Positions 25,756 through 34,816 of a DNA stretch of 45,806 nucleotides are shown piece after piece. Below the pieces are notes generated by a model. The model saw only the letters and a program-made list of their open reading frames with translations. It did no database searches and was not told where the DNA came from. The stretch covers positions 1 to 45,806 of the forward strand of contig JAEEXJ010000011.1 in NCBI GenBank assembly GCA_016291475.1, read 5' to 3'. This DNA comes from Lachnospiraceae bacterium (lineage in GTDB: Bacteria > Bacillota_A > Clostridia > Lachnospirales > Lachnospiraceae). A program made the translations under genes and the position numbers. The stretch's first letter is position 1. Every line of letters starts with the position of its first letter.

Positions 25756-27530
25756 CGGATAACGGCGCTGACAGAAAAAAGACCGAGGAAAACAGATCCC
25801 GTTCGGCGATCGCATGTATGATCGTCCTTACCGGGATTGTGCTTTCGTGTCTGACTGCCGTATTCGGTGGGGATATTCTTCCGGATTATCACGACAAACT
25901 GTTCCATCTTCGAAGACTGGCAGCTCTTGCGCAGACTCTTAAATCAGGTTATTTCCCCGTAAGGATATATTTTGTGATGAATCAGGGCACCGGGTATGCG
26001 ATGCCTGTTTTTTATCCCGATCTTTTTCTGTATCTTCCTGCTTTTCTGGTAAATGTGGGTGTTCCCCTGGGCATTTCTTATAACTTTTATGTGATCCTGT
26101 TCAATGCGGTAACGGGAGTGGTTACATTCTTTTCCGTAAGGGGAATACTTAAGGGAGAAAAGATTGTTTCCGCGGTGGTCTCTTTTGTATATGTGCTTTC
26201 GGTTTACAGACTGACGGATGTGTATATAAGGGATGCGGCAGGCGAATATACGGCCATGGCATTTCTTCCTTTTGTGATCTGGGGTTTCATAAGGGTCTAC
26301 AGGGAAGATAAACGTGATGGTTTTACCGAAATATTAAAAAATGCTTCACTTCTGGGTCTGTCAATGGCTCTTCTTACGGTATCACATGTTCTCACCACAA
26401 TGATGGCGGCGGGAATGCTTTCGGTATGTGCGATAATTCTTTTCAAAAAGACCTTCAGGAAGAATGTGATATTAACCCTTGTCTTTTCCGTTTTGATATT
26501 CCTGGGGCTTACCGGCTATGTTCTGGTACCGATGATAGACTACATGGTATCCGATACATACCTTGTAAGCGAATCTTCAAATATCATGAGGGGCTTTTAC
26601 CCGGGATGGAGAGATCTTTTGGAGATCATCCCCTCCGGAAGCGGATCGGGTATCGCATTTGATATAAAAATGCCCACGGCCATAGGCCCTGCCATAACGG
26701 CAATCCTGGTGGCATGGTTTATAAGAACCTGCATCCTTGTGATAAAGGGTAAGAGATCGGGGGATGTAAAAAAGGGATTACCCGCATCATTTTCTGCGGA
26801 AATCATCCTGTTTGCATTTACCGGGATATCGCTGTTTATTTCAAGCAAGTATTTTCCATGGACATTTATCGAACAAAACGGTGGCTTATTAAGATCCGTA
26901 TTTTGCAGTGTCCAGTTTTCATGGAGATATATAGGACCTGCAACGGTCAGTGCCTGCATCCTCGGCGCATATCTTATAAGAGACATCAAAGCATCTTCAA
27001 AAGCTTTCTCCGGATTATTCACCGCAATGATCATAATCCTGGCACTTGTTCCCGGCGTTATCCTCCAGGTTCGTGCCATGTCCGAAAACAATCATGCGGT
27101 GATAAACAGGGGAGAGGAAATAGGAATAGTAAGCGACGAATTGTACTTCCCCGTTTCATGGAACAGGGATGCGGATTATCCCGAGTATCCCGAAGCTGCG
27201 GGCTGTGTTGTTGATTCATATGCTAGAAACAGCGGAGACTGGATTGTAAACGTAAGTGAGGCGGCTGAGAATGCGACACTTACTTTCCCCGTCGTTTACT
27301 ATAAGGGCTATGTTGCTTTTTCTGCATCGGGTGAGAGATTAACGACGCTTCAGTCATCTGACGGCCGTATCCTGGTAGAGCTTCCTTCCGGCTTTTCCGG
27401 CGAACTGAAACTGGGATTCAAGGAACCGCTCTTATGGCGTTTTGCGGAATTGTTAAGCCTTGTATCAATCGAAGCTGTCATCCTGATATTTACCCGCAGG
27501 AAAAAACGGAGGTTATCGGCATCAGAATAA
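25752..27530 (+). CDS. YfhO/6-pyruvoyl-tetrahydropterin-synthase-related membrane protein
   Basis: The 592-residue protein starts at GTG 25752 (GTGA overlap with the previous stop) behind CGGAGG. It has about twelve membrane segments and then a C-terminal outer domain of about 120 residues. After the first segment come DYHDKLFHLRRLAALAQTL, then GTGYAMPVFYPDLFLYLP and YIRDAAGEYTA, the pattern of YfhO-like GT-C proteins. YfhO is linked to glycosylation of lipoteichoic acid in Bacilli, which would suit the LtaS/dlt genes upstream, but sequence alone does not show the substrate. A basic tail (RRKKRRLSASE) ends the protein. Confidence 0.7.
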   Translation: MTDNGADRKKTEENRSRSAIACMIVLTGIVLSCLTAVFGGDILPDYHDKLFHLRRLAALAQTLKSGYFPVRIYFVMNQGTGYAMPVFYPDLFLYLPAFLVNVGVPLGISYNFYVILFNAVTGVVTFFSVRGILKGEKIVSAVVSFVYVLSVYRLTDVYIRDAAGEYTAMAFLPFVIWGFIRVYREDKRDGFTEILKNASLLGLSMALLTVSHVLTTMMAAGMLSVCAIILFKKTFRKNVILTLVFSVLIFLGLTGYVLVPMIDYMVSDTYLVSESSNIMRGFYPGWRDLLEIIPSGSGSGIAFDIKMPTAIGPAITAILVAWFIRTCILVIKGKRSGDVKKGLPASFSAEIILFAFTGISLFISSKYFPWTFIEQNGGLLRSVFCSVQFSWRYIGPATVSACILGAYLIRDIKASSKAFSGLFTAMIIILALVPGVILQVRAMSENNHAVINRGEEIGIVSDELYFPVSWNRDADYPEYPEAAGCVVDSYARNSGDWIVNVSEAAENATLTFPVVYYKGYVAFSASGERLTTLQSSDGRILVELPSGFSGELKLGFKEPLLWRFAELLSLVSIEAVILIFTRRKKRRLSASE

Positions 27531-28273
27531 TCATTACAGACTTAAACGAAACTTATCCGGATGATATGCCCGGGATGCTGGGATTATCCGAAGGCGATGA
27601 ATGTATCAGGATTTCCTGTAAAGATATTTCGGGAAGAAACATGTATTGCACGGACGAAGCCTTTGACGAGATAAGAAAAAGGCTTTCCCTTCATCCTCTT
27701 CCTTATTCGGGCATTCATTTTATCGATACGGGAAATTATCATTATATGTCCCGTATCTTTACTTCGTTTTCGGATGCCAAATACGATCTTATACTCTTTG
27801 ACAATCACAATGATATGCAAAGAGCCGGGTTGGGAGAGATACTCAGCTGTGGGAGCTGGGCTCTGGATGTTCTTGAAAAGGATGAGAACCTGAGTACTCT
27901 TTATGTATACGGGCCTGTGGTATTTGAAGTTGAAGGTGAGGCCCGCGATATTTCCCTTAGCGGGAAGACTGTTACGGGAAGGATGTACCGCGGTAAAGGA
28001 TATGAGAGCGGAGATCATCCGGTTTATCTCTCCGTTGATAAAGACATACTCGGTACCGGAGAATGTATCACCAATTGGAACCAGGGTTCTTTAACCCTTT
28101 CGGAACTCACCGGACTTATAGATATGTGTGTGGGAGAAAGAACGCTTATGGGCGCCGACATATGCGGAGGCATATCGGAGTCCGATCCCGAATGCACCGG
28201 AGATATACTGAACAGTAATGTAGGATCCGACAGGAAGATTTTTGAAGCAATAAGGAAACATTTTAAGGAATGA
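27521..28273 (+). CDS. arginase/agmatinase-superfamily protein with non-canonical start
   Basis: The 250-residue product begins RIIITDLNETY and keeps two metal-site signatures of the ureohydrolase fold: LFDNHNDMQ (DxHxD) and YLSVDKDILG (DxD), plus MGADICGG near the end. It is shorter than typical arginases (about 300) and may be a divergent hydrolase or a deacetylase-like relative. Start choice is odd. GGAGG at 27508-27512 is correctly placed only for ATC 27521, or less well ATA 27527 or ATT 27533. The only in-frame ATG nearby (27434) lies deep in the preceding gene and adds an unrelated N-terminus. The gene overlaps the previous one by 10 bp and the next by 4. Confidence 0.65.
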   Translation: MRIIITDLNETYPDDMPGMLGLSEGDECIRISCKDISGRNMYCTDEAFDEIRKRLSLHPLPYSGIHFIDTGNYHYMSRIFTSFSDAKYDLILFDNHNDMQRAGLGEILSCGSWALDVLEKDENLSTLYVYGPVVFEVEGEARDISLSGKTVTGRMYRGKGYESGDHPVYLSVDKDILGTGECITNWNQGSLTLSELTGLIDMCVGERTLMGADICGGISESDPECTGDILNSNVGSDRKIFEAIRKHFKE

Positions 28274-29682
28274 TGAGCATGCTGCCCGAAGAATTCGTAA
28301 AGAATATGAAAACGCTGCTGGGAGAAGAAAGATTTCGTCTCCTTGATGAATCATTTTCCGATGAGCCTGTTCAGGCACTCCGTATCAATCCTTTGAAAAA
28401 AGCATCCGGAGATGCTGCGGATATCCGGTCTCTTTTGAACCTGGAAAAAACTCCCTTTGAGGAAAGCGGATATTATTTTGAAGCGGATAAAACGCCCGGC
28501 AGAAGACCCTTCCACGATGCGGGAGTTTATTATATTCAGGATCCCGGCGCAATGATTCCCGGGGCGGTCCTTACCCAGTGCGGACTTTTCAAAAAGCTGA
28601 ATGACAGCAAAGGCGGCCTTAAGGTTATAGACCTGTGCGCTTCACCGGGAGGAAAGTCCACCCAGATCGCTCAGGCAATGGCGGGAAAGGGACTTCTTGT
28701 TTCCAATGAGATCAACAGATCCCGTGCGGATGTCCTTGCCGGCAACATAGAGAGAATGGGTATCACAAATGCCGTTGTATTAAACGAAACGACGGAAAAG
28801 CTGGCGGATAGATTCGAAGGATATTTTGATGCGGTGGTTGTGGATGCTCCCTGCTCGGGAGAAGGCATGTTCAGAAAAGATCCCGAAGCCATAGCCCAGT
28901 GGAGTACGGAAAATGTCAAAACATGTGCGGAAAGGCAAAAGGATATCCTGGAGAATGCTTACAGAATGCTTAAACCCGGCGGTGTTCTCCTATATTCCAC
29001 ATGTACTTTTGAAAAGGAAGAAAACGAAGACAGGGTGATATTTTTGATGAGTTCCCATCCTGATATGAAGCTCGAAGATATATCCTATATCAAAGAAAAA
29101 GCTTCCGGATGTCTGGATGGTGAGGCTCCCTGTGAAAAAGCCGTAAGACTCATGCCGCCCGGATTTAAGGGAGAGGGACAGTTTTCCGCACTGCTTTCCA
29201 AGGACGGTGATTCGGAAAATGCGTTTCCTTTCGGCGGATTTGAGATGTGCTCTAAGATAAAGGATATGAAACCTCTCGAAAGCTTTCTTAAAGAAACTTT
29301 GACGGATGCTGCCGCAGATAAGATCCTTAAGGCCAAAGACAGGTTCAGGCTTTTCGGGGATAATCTCTACATCATGCCCGAAGATACTCCTTCTTTGTCG
29401 GGACTTAAGGTCTTAAGATGCGGGCTTTGCATAGGCACATTCAAAAAGGACAGATTCGAACCCGCCCACGCTCTTGCCCTTGTTCTGGGAAAAGAGGATG
29501 TTAAGCTGTTTGCGGATAAGGATGAAGATACCGCGGAAACTTACGTCCGGGGAATGACGCTGGAGGGCGAAGGAAGCGGATGGTGTCTTGTGGGAGTATG
29601 CGGTTATTCTCTGGGATGGGGTAAAGCTTCCGGCGGCAGAATAAAGAATCATTATCCGAAGGGATTGAGGATTATCGGATGA
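28270..29682 (+). CDS. RsmB/RsmF-family rRNA cytosine-5 methyltransferase
   Basis: The 470-residue enzyme methylates cytosine C5 in RNA, most likely 16S rRNA. It has the SAM-binding motif DLCASPGGKS (about 121-130), motif IV DAPCSGEGMFRKDP (about 191-204) and the catalytic Cys motif LYSTCTFEKEENE. The C-terminal third carries the RsmF-like domain. Possible starts are ATG 28270, 28273 and 28279. The AAGGA at 28265-28269 is best spaced for 28279, giving MLPEEFVKNM, the usual family N-terminus. It overlaps the upstream stop by 4 bp and the RluA-type gene by 4 bp. Confidence 0.88.
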   Translation: MMSMLPEEFVKNMKTLLGEERFRLLDESFSDEPVQALRINPLKKASGDAADIRSLLNLEKTPFEESGYYFEADKTPGRRPFHDAGVYYIQDPGAMIPGAVLTQCGLFKKLNDSKGGLKVIDLCASPGGKSTQIAQAMAGKGLLVSNEINRSRADVLAGNIERMGITNAVVLNETTEKLADRFEGYFDAVVVDAPCSGEGMFRKDPEAIAQWSTENVKTCAERQKDILENAYRMLKPGGVLLYSTCTFEKEENEDRVIFLMSSHPDMKLEDISYIKEKASGCLDGEAPCEKAVRLMPPGFKGEGQFSALLSKDGDSENAFPFGGFEMCSKIKDMKPLESFLKETLTDAAADKILKAKDRFRLFGDNLYIMPEDTPSLSGLKVLRCGLCIGTFKKDRFEPAHALALVLGKEDVKLFADKDEDTAETYVRGMTLEGEGSGWCLVGVCGYSLGWGKASGGRIKNHYPKGLRIIG

Positions 29683-30341
29683 AACCGGACATAAGGATAG
29701 TCAGTGAAGATAAGGACTGCATAGTTATATATAAACCTGCGGGAATAAGCGTACAGACTGCAAGGGCTTCCGAGGAAGATGTTTGCAGTAAGCTTAAGAA
29801 TCATCTGAAGGGTGGATACCTGGGAGTGATCCACAGGCTCGATCAGCCCGTGGAAGGACTTCTTGTATTTGCCAAAAATAAAAAGACCGCGGCATCCCTT
29901 ACCGAACAGCTTCAAAGCGGCAGACTTAAGAAATCCTACAAAGCGGTTGTGCTCGGTGAGATCAAAGAGAGCGGAACGGATATCTGTTATATGAGAAAAA
30001 ATGCTTCCTCGGAATGTGAGATTGGAGAGGGAGATGATTTTAAGAGGGCAGAGCTTTCATATGAGCCTGTTTCTTCAAAGGACGGAACGACGCTCCTTAA
30101 TGTGAAGATAGGAACGGGACGTTTCCATCAGATAAGGGCGCAGCTTTCGCATCTTGGTTTTCCCATTCTGGGTGATCTAAAATACGGAAGCGTGGAGAGC
30201 AAAAGTCTGTCCTCTGATATGGGGATAAGGACGGTAGCCCTTTGTGCCGATCATTTGGAATATACGGATCCGGATTCAAAAGACATCAGGAAGTTTGACA
30301 CGGTTCCGCAAAATACGGCATTTGATATATATGATCTTTAA
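29679..30341 (+). CDS. RluA-family pseudouridine synthase
   Basis: The 220-residue enzyme isomerises uridine to pseudouridine in RNA. The catalytic Asp is in VIHRLDQPVEGLLV (near residue 55), with the family motifs YKPAGISVQ, KSYKAVV and GRFHQIRAQLSHLG. There is no S4 domain, so it is the short RluA form. The ATGA overlap with the methyltransferase gene suggests coupled expression of two RNA-modification enzymes. Its target base is not predictable. Confidence 0.92.
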   Translation: MKPDIRIVSEDKDCIVIYKPAGISVQTARASEEDVCSKLKNHLKGGYLGVIHRLDQPVEGLLVFAKNKKTAASLTEQLQSGRLKKSYKAVVLGEIKESGTDICYMRKNASSECEIGEGDDFKRAELSYEPVSSKDGTTLLNVKIGTGRFHQIRAQLSHLGFPILGDLKYGSVESKSLSSDMGIRTVALCADHLEYTDPDSKDIRKFDTVPQNTAFDIYDL

Positions 30342-31953
30342 CGCGATTAAGAAAATAACCGGAATAGAAAGAGATGCAAAAGATCGGGGAGTAGCCTCCG
30401 CCTTAAAATATGCGGCGGATATTCTCCTGTACTTTGCGGTCTTTTTTTATTTTATCCTGATCGCTGCGGTGCTTCCGTTGTATCTTCCGGGTTACGAGAC
30501 GCTTGGAACAGAAAGGGGACAGTTCTGGATAAAGATTCTTTTGCTGTCCGGAAAGGTTCTTCTGAGTCCTATAGCGTTCTATGTTCTTTATTATATCGCC
30601 TGCCTTATAAAGAACGGTTCGATTAAAAGGCCCGTGTTATATCCTACAGATATCCCGGCGGTGCTCTTTATCATATCCGTGACGGTTTCCTATGCCTTAT
30701 CCGATGAAAAACAGATAGCACTGTACGGGGAAAGAGGATGGAATGTCGGCCTGATCGCATATCTGTCCGTTGGGATAGGAGTTTTGGTGATTCCGAGACT
30801 GGGCAAGGCCAAAAATCCCTTCTGTCCCTTCATCATGGCTTCATCCTTTACAGTCTGTGTGATAGGCATGATCCTTGATTTTGCGGGAAATGTGTTCGGC
30901 TTTGACGGATGGAGCGCTGATAAGGTATCCACCATAGGAAATGCAAACTGGTTCGCAGGATACCTGATGACCGTAATGTTTATCGGAGTTTCCGCATATT
31001 TCCTCACGTCCCAAAGAAACCGGATTGAGAAAAGCGGCATTGAAAAGATACTCACGGTTTACCTGCTTGTGGCGTTTTATATGATGATCTCGCAAGGCTC
31101 CGCATCGGTGTATCTGGCTTCATGGGCAGTCTTGCTTGCACTTATGATCTTATCGGGCAAAGATATCTACTTGTTCCATAGGGTTTCAGGTCTGATTCTT
31201 TTATGTGCGATAAGCAATCTTGTTCATGCATTCTATATTTCCGGGGGAGGTGTGATCAGAGCAAATGATCGGATAGGCTGGATGATTCAAGATCCTGCCT
31301 TTGCATTGGGAGTGCTTATCGCAGCCGGGATGCTTTTCTGCATTACATGGCATCTGAACAAAAAGGGCGTAGATATCAGGGTAAATATAGGCATAATACT
31401 TGCCGTCATGACATTATGCGCGGCTTTGGTGTTTGCACTTCTTATTATCGCAAACACCGGAAGCAGAGTGGGATATCTCGGCAAAGAGGGTTCGCTTTTT
31501 TGGTTCGATTATCATTGGGGGAGTTCAAGAGGTGCAACTTTAAGCATAGGCGTGGAAGTATTCAGAGGAATGAGTCCTTTTGAGAAGATATTTGGTAAGG
31601 GGCCGGATACTTTTTATTCGTTCCTGACGAGCGGAAGATTTCCGGATACTCTGGAAAGATGCAACGATTATTTTGGCGGGGTAAGGCTTACCAATACGCA
31701 TTGTGAGCTCCTGACAATGCTGGTAAATACCGGAATAGCCGGAACGGTTTCTTTTTACGGACTGATGATATTAGTGATGATTAAGGGATTTCGTAAAAAG
31801 ACGGTAACTTCTCTTGCTTGCTCATTATGCATTCTCGCGTATATAATCAATAATATTTTCAGTTTTCAAACTGCGGTTAATGTATCACAGCTTGCACTGG
31901 TCCTGGGGTTCGGGGCGTGGGCTGTCATACCGGATAAATCGGAGGACGGATGA
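30331..31953 (+). CDS. O-antigen ligase/polymerase (Wzy-like) membrane protein
   Basis: The 540-residue protein has about twelve membrane segments with GNANWFAGYLM and a large outer loop ending in TNTHCELLTMLVNTGIAG. This pattern is typical of the O-antigen ligase/Wzy superfamily, which transfers or polymerises lipid-linked glycans outside the membrane. I start it at ATG 30331, 11 bp inside the RluA-type gene, because the earlier in-frame ATG (30244) only adds residues read from that gene. No ribosome binding site is evident, so translation is likely coupled. Confidence 0.72.
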   Translation: MIFNAIKKITGIERDAKDRGVASALKYAADILLYFAVFFYFILIAAVLPLYLPGYETLGTERGQFWIKILLLSGKVLLSPIAFYVLYYIACLIKNGSIKRPVLYPTDIPAVLFIISVTVSYALSDEKQIALYGERGWNVGLIAYLSVGIGVLVIPRLGKAKNPFCPFIMASSFTVCVIGMILDFAGNVFGFDGWSADKVSTIGNANWFAGYLMTVMFIGVSAYFLTSQRNRIEKSGIEKILTVYLLVAFYMMISQGSASVYLASWAVLLALMILSGKDIYLFHRVSGLILLCAISNLVHAFYISGGGVIRANDRIGWMIQDPAFALGVLIAAGMLFCITWHLNKKGVDIRVNIGIILAVMTLCAALVFALLIIANTGSRVGYLGKEGSLFWFDYHWGSSRGATLSIGVEVFRGMSPFEKIFGKGPDTFYSFLTSGRFPDTLERCNDYFGGVRLTNTHCELLTMLVNTGIAGTVSFYGLMILVMIKGFRKKTVTSLACSLCILAYIINNIFSFQTAVNVSQLALVLGFGAWAVIPDKSEDG

Positions 31954-32717
31954 ACGGATTAAAGGTAGTAAAAGTTGCGGAGCTCAGAGCTAAACTTGCA
32001 GTCATACCCGCCAAGCTTCTGCTGGCGGTTTTGGTAGTCTGCGTCCTGTTCTGGGATACCGACCTTGAAAAGACTTTTGCCAAGATCACGGATACACCCG
32101 TCTACGCCGGCGGAATGCTATTGGTGATATATGGCGTTCTTTCCTATCTGTATTTTTTTATAAAGCTTTTTCATAATTATCTGATCGGAATTCTGGTAGC
32201 AGCTGCTGCGGCATATGCACTTTATACCATAAAGGATAACTTTACCGAAGACAGACAGATAATATTTCTGCTTATCATGATATTCTGCGGACCGGTCCTG
32301 GACCTTTTGAGATTCATCAGATACAGGAACATGAAGCGTGAGGTTATAGAAGAGTCTGAGGAATTCAAAGACAAGATCGACGATATCTACGACAATGTGC
32401 ACGGATATGACGAAGGGTATGATGCGGGATATGAAAGAGGATATTACCGCGGAAGAAATGAGACTATAGACAGGTACGAAAGAGAACGCATCGAATCATC
32501 CCGTTATGAAGATGAATATGACGATGAGGATTACATAGAGGAAAAAGAACGAATGCCGGAGCTTCCAACCGGTTTCTTTGAAGGGTGCAAATCTCCCGAA
32601 GCGATAAAAAGACGATACAGGGATCTTTGCAAAGTTTATCATCCCGACAACGGAAACGGCTCGGAAGCGATCTTCAATGCCATATGCGATGAGTACAATC
32701 GATTAATGGACGAATAA
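31950..32717 (+). CDS. membrane-anchored J-domain protein
   Basis: The 255-residue protein has three or four membrane segments (about 15-125). A long charged linker rich in Glu, Asp, Tyr and Arg follows (about 125-205), with repeated GYDxGY-type steps. The C-terminal J-like domain shows AIKRRYRDLCKVYHPDNGNG and an HPD motif near residue 231. HPD stimulates the ATPase of Hsp70 (DnaK). The C-terminal position and the membrane anchor suggest recruitment of DnaK to the membrane. The gene overlaps the Wzy-like gene by 4 bp (ATGA), so its job may be linked to envelope glycan assembly. Confidence 0.75.
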   Translation: MNGLKVVKVAELRAKLAVIPAKLLLAVLVVCVLFWDTDLEKTFAKITDTPVYAGGMLLVIYGVLSYLYFFIKLFHNYLIGILVAAAAAYALYTIKDNFTEDRQIIFLLIMIFCGPVLDLLRFIRYRNMKREVIEESEEFKDKIDDIYDNVHGYDEGYDAGYERGYYRGRNETIDRYERERIESSRYEDEYDDEDYIEEKERMPELPTGFFEGCKSPEAIKRRYRDLCKVYHPDNGNGSEAIFNAICDEYNRLMDE

Positions 32718-32799
32718 TGCCATTTGTGATAGATTAGTTCTATTATATTTCAGAAAAGAAAGACGTTCGTGATCCGACGCCGAAAGGAAGGTGATAGGT

Positions 32800-34797
32800 A
32801 TGCAGAATAGAGGACCTTATTACATTACAACGGCAATTGCCTACACATCAGGCAAACCTCATATAGGTAATTCCTATGAGATAGTCATGGCCGATGCAAT
32901 CGCCAGACACAAAAGACAGCAGGGCTTTGATGTTTTTTTCCAGACCGGAACAGATGAGCACGGTCAGAAGATAGAGGAGAAGGCTGCGGCGGAAGGTGTT
33001 TCCCCCAAGGAATTCGTTGACCGCATTGCCGGCATCATCAGAGGTATCTGCGACAGCCTCGATGTTTCTTATGACAAGTTTATCCGCACCACAGATGCGG
33101 ACCATGAAGCCCAGATACAGAAGATCTTTAAGAAGATGTATGACAAGGGCGATATTTACAAGGGAGCCTACGAGGGAATGTATTGTACTCCCTGTGAGTC
33201 ATTCTGGACCGAGAGCCAGCTTGTGGACGGCAAGTGTCCCGACTGCGGACGTGAGGTAAAGCCTGCCAAGGAAGAAGCATACTTTTTCAAGATGAGCAAG
33301 TATGCCGACAGACTCATGAAGTATTATGACGAGCATCCCGAATTCATACAGCCTGTTTCCCGTAAGAACGAGATGGTCAACAATTTCCTCAAGCCCGGTC
33401 TTCAGGATCTTTGTGTATCCAGGACCTCATTTAAATGGGGCATTCCCGTTACTTTTGATGAGAAGCATGTAGTGTATGTATGGCTTGATGCTCTCAGCAA
33501 CTATATCACCGGTATCGGCTATGATGCTGACGGTAACCATTCCGATATGTACAAAAAGTTCTGGCCCGCAGATCTTCATCTTATAGGAAAGGATATTATC
33601 CGTTTCCATACGATCTACTGGCCCATATTCCTCATGTCTCTTGAAGAGCCTCTTCCCAAGAAGGTTTTCGGACATCCCTGGCTCCTTCAGGGCGGCGAGA
33701 AGATGAGCAAGTCCAGAGGAAATGTTATCTATGCAGACGATCTCATCTCACTTTACGGTGTCGATGCGGTACGTTACTACGTACTTCATGAGATGCCTTA
33801 TGAAAATGACGGAACCATCACTTGGGAGCTCATGACCGAGAGATATAATTCCGACCTTGCGAACATCCTCGGAAATCTCGTAAAGAGAACCGTTTCCATG
33901 ACCAATAAGTACTTTGGCGGCGTAGTCACAAAGACAGGTGCCGAGGCAGATGTGGACGCTGATCTTAAGGCAGTCGTTACCGCCGCAAGGGATAAGGTCT
34001 GTGCTAAGATGGACGATCTCAGAGTTGCGGATGCCATCGACGAAGTATTTGCGATCTTCAAGCGTTCCAATAAATATATTGACGAGACCGAGCCCTGGAC
34101 TCTTGCCAAGGACGAAGCCGGTAAGGACAGACTATCGGAGGTTATGTACAACCTTACCGAGTCCATTGTGATCGGAGCCAATCTCCTTGTGTCATATATG
34201 CCCGAGACTTCAAAGACCATCCTTGCTCAGCTCGGTGAAAACGATCTCAGAGATTATGACGATCTTGATAAATTCGGACTTTACGAATCCGGAAAGAAGG
34301 TCACCTCAGATCCCGAGACTCTCTTTGCACGACTTAATCTTGAGGATATAATGAAAAAGGTAGAAGAAATTCGCGCCGCTCAGAGAGCCGAGTATGAAAG
34401 AGAGAACGGCATCTCTTCCGAAGAGAACAAGGAAGCTGCCGCAGATGACTGCATAGATCTTGAGCCCAAAGCGGAAATATCCTATGACGATTTTGCCAAA
34501 CTTCAGCTGCAGGTCGGACAGATCATTTCCTGCGAAGAGGTTCGGGGGTCCAAGAAACTCCTCTGCTCACAGGTTAAGATCGGAAGCAAGACCAGACAGA
34601 TCCTTTCCGGCATCAAGTCAGGTTATTCGGCTGAAGAGATGGTCGGAAAGAAGGTCGTTGTACTCACCAACCTTGCACCCCGACAGATTGCAGGCCTTAC
34701 AAGCGAAGGAATGCTCCTTTGTGCGGAGAATGCAGAGGGCGGGCTTTCTCTTCTAAGCATAGACAAGGATATGCCTGCCGGTGCGGAAATAGGATAA
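32800..34797 (+). CDS. metG: methionyl-tRNA synthetase
   Basis: The 665-residue enzyme charges initiator and elongator tRNA-Met. It has the HIGH-type motif in SGKPHIGNSYE, a zinc knuckle (CTPC and CPDC), KMSKSRGN, and the C-terminal tRNA-binding OB domain (about 560-665), which helps dimerisation. ATG 32800 follows AAGGAAGG and is preferred to the GTG at 32791. The 82-base leader is too short for a T-box. Codon use is that of a well-expressed gene. Confidence 0.97.
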   Translation: MQNRGPYYITTAIAYTSGKPHIGNSYEIVMADAIARHKRQQGFDVFFQTGTDEHGQKIEEKAAAEGVSPKEFVDRIAGIIRGICDSLDVSYDKFIRTTDADHEAQIQKIFKKMYDKGDIYKGAYEGMYCTPCESFWTESQLVDGKCPDCGREVKPAKEEAYFFKMSKYADRLMKYYDEHPEFIQPVSRKNEMVNNFLKPGLQDLCVSRTSFKWGIPVTFDEKHVVYVWLDALSNYITGIGYDADGNHSDMYKKFWPADLHLIGKDIIRFHTIYWPIFLMSLEEPLPKKVFGHPWLLQGGEKMSKSRGNVIYADDLISLYGVDAVRYYVLHEMPYENDGTITWELMTERYNSDLANILGNLVKRTVSMTNKYFGGVVTKTGAEADVDADLKAVVTAARDKVCAKMDDLRVADAIDEVFAIFKRSNKYIDETEPWTLAKDEAGKDRLSEVMYNLTESIVIGANLLVSYMPETSKTILAQLGENDLRDYDDLDKFGLYESGKKVTSDPETLFARLNLEDIMKKVEEIRAAQRAEYERENGISSEENKEAAADDCIDLEPKAEISYDDFAKLQLQVGQIISCEEVRGSKKLLCSQVKIGSKTRQILSGIKSGYSAEEMVGKKVVVLTNLAPRQIAGLTSEGMLLCAENAEGGLSLLSIDKDMPAGAEIG

Positions 34798-34816
34798 TTA
34801 CGGAAGGGGTACTTCC

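Noticed and set aside
27434..27520. ATG 27434 as the start of the arginase-like gene
   Set aside because: It would overlap the preceding gene by 97 bases, has no ribosome binding site and adds a Cys-rich, family-unlike N-terminus.
32718..32799. T-box or SAM riboswitch before metG
   Set aside because: The leader is only 82 bases with no specifier loop, no T-box sequence and no terminator.
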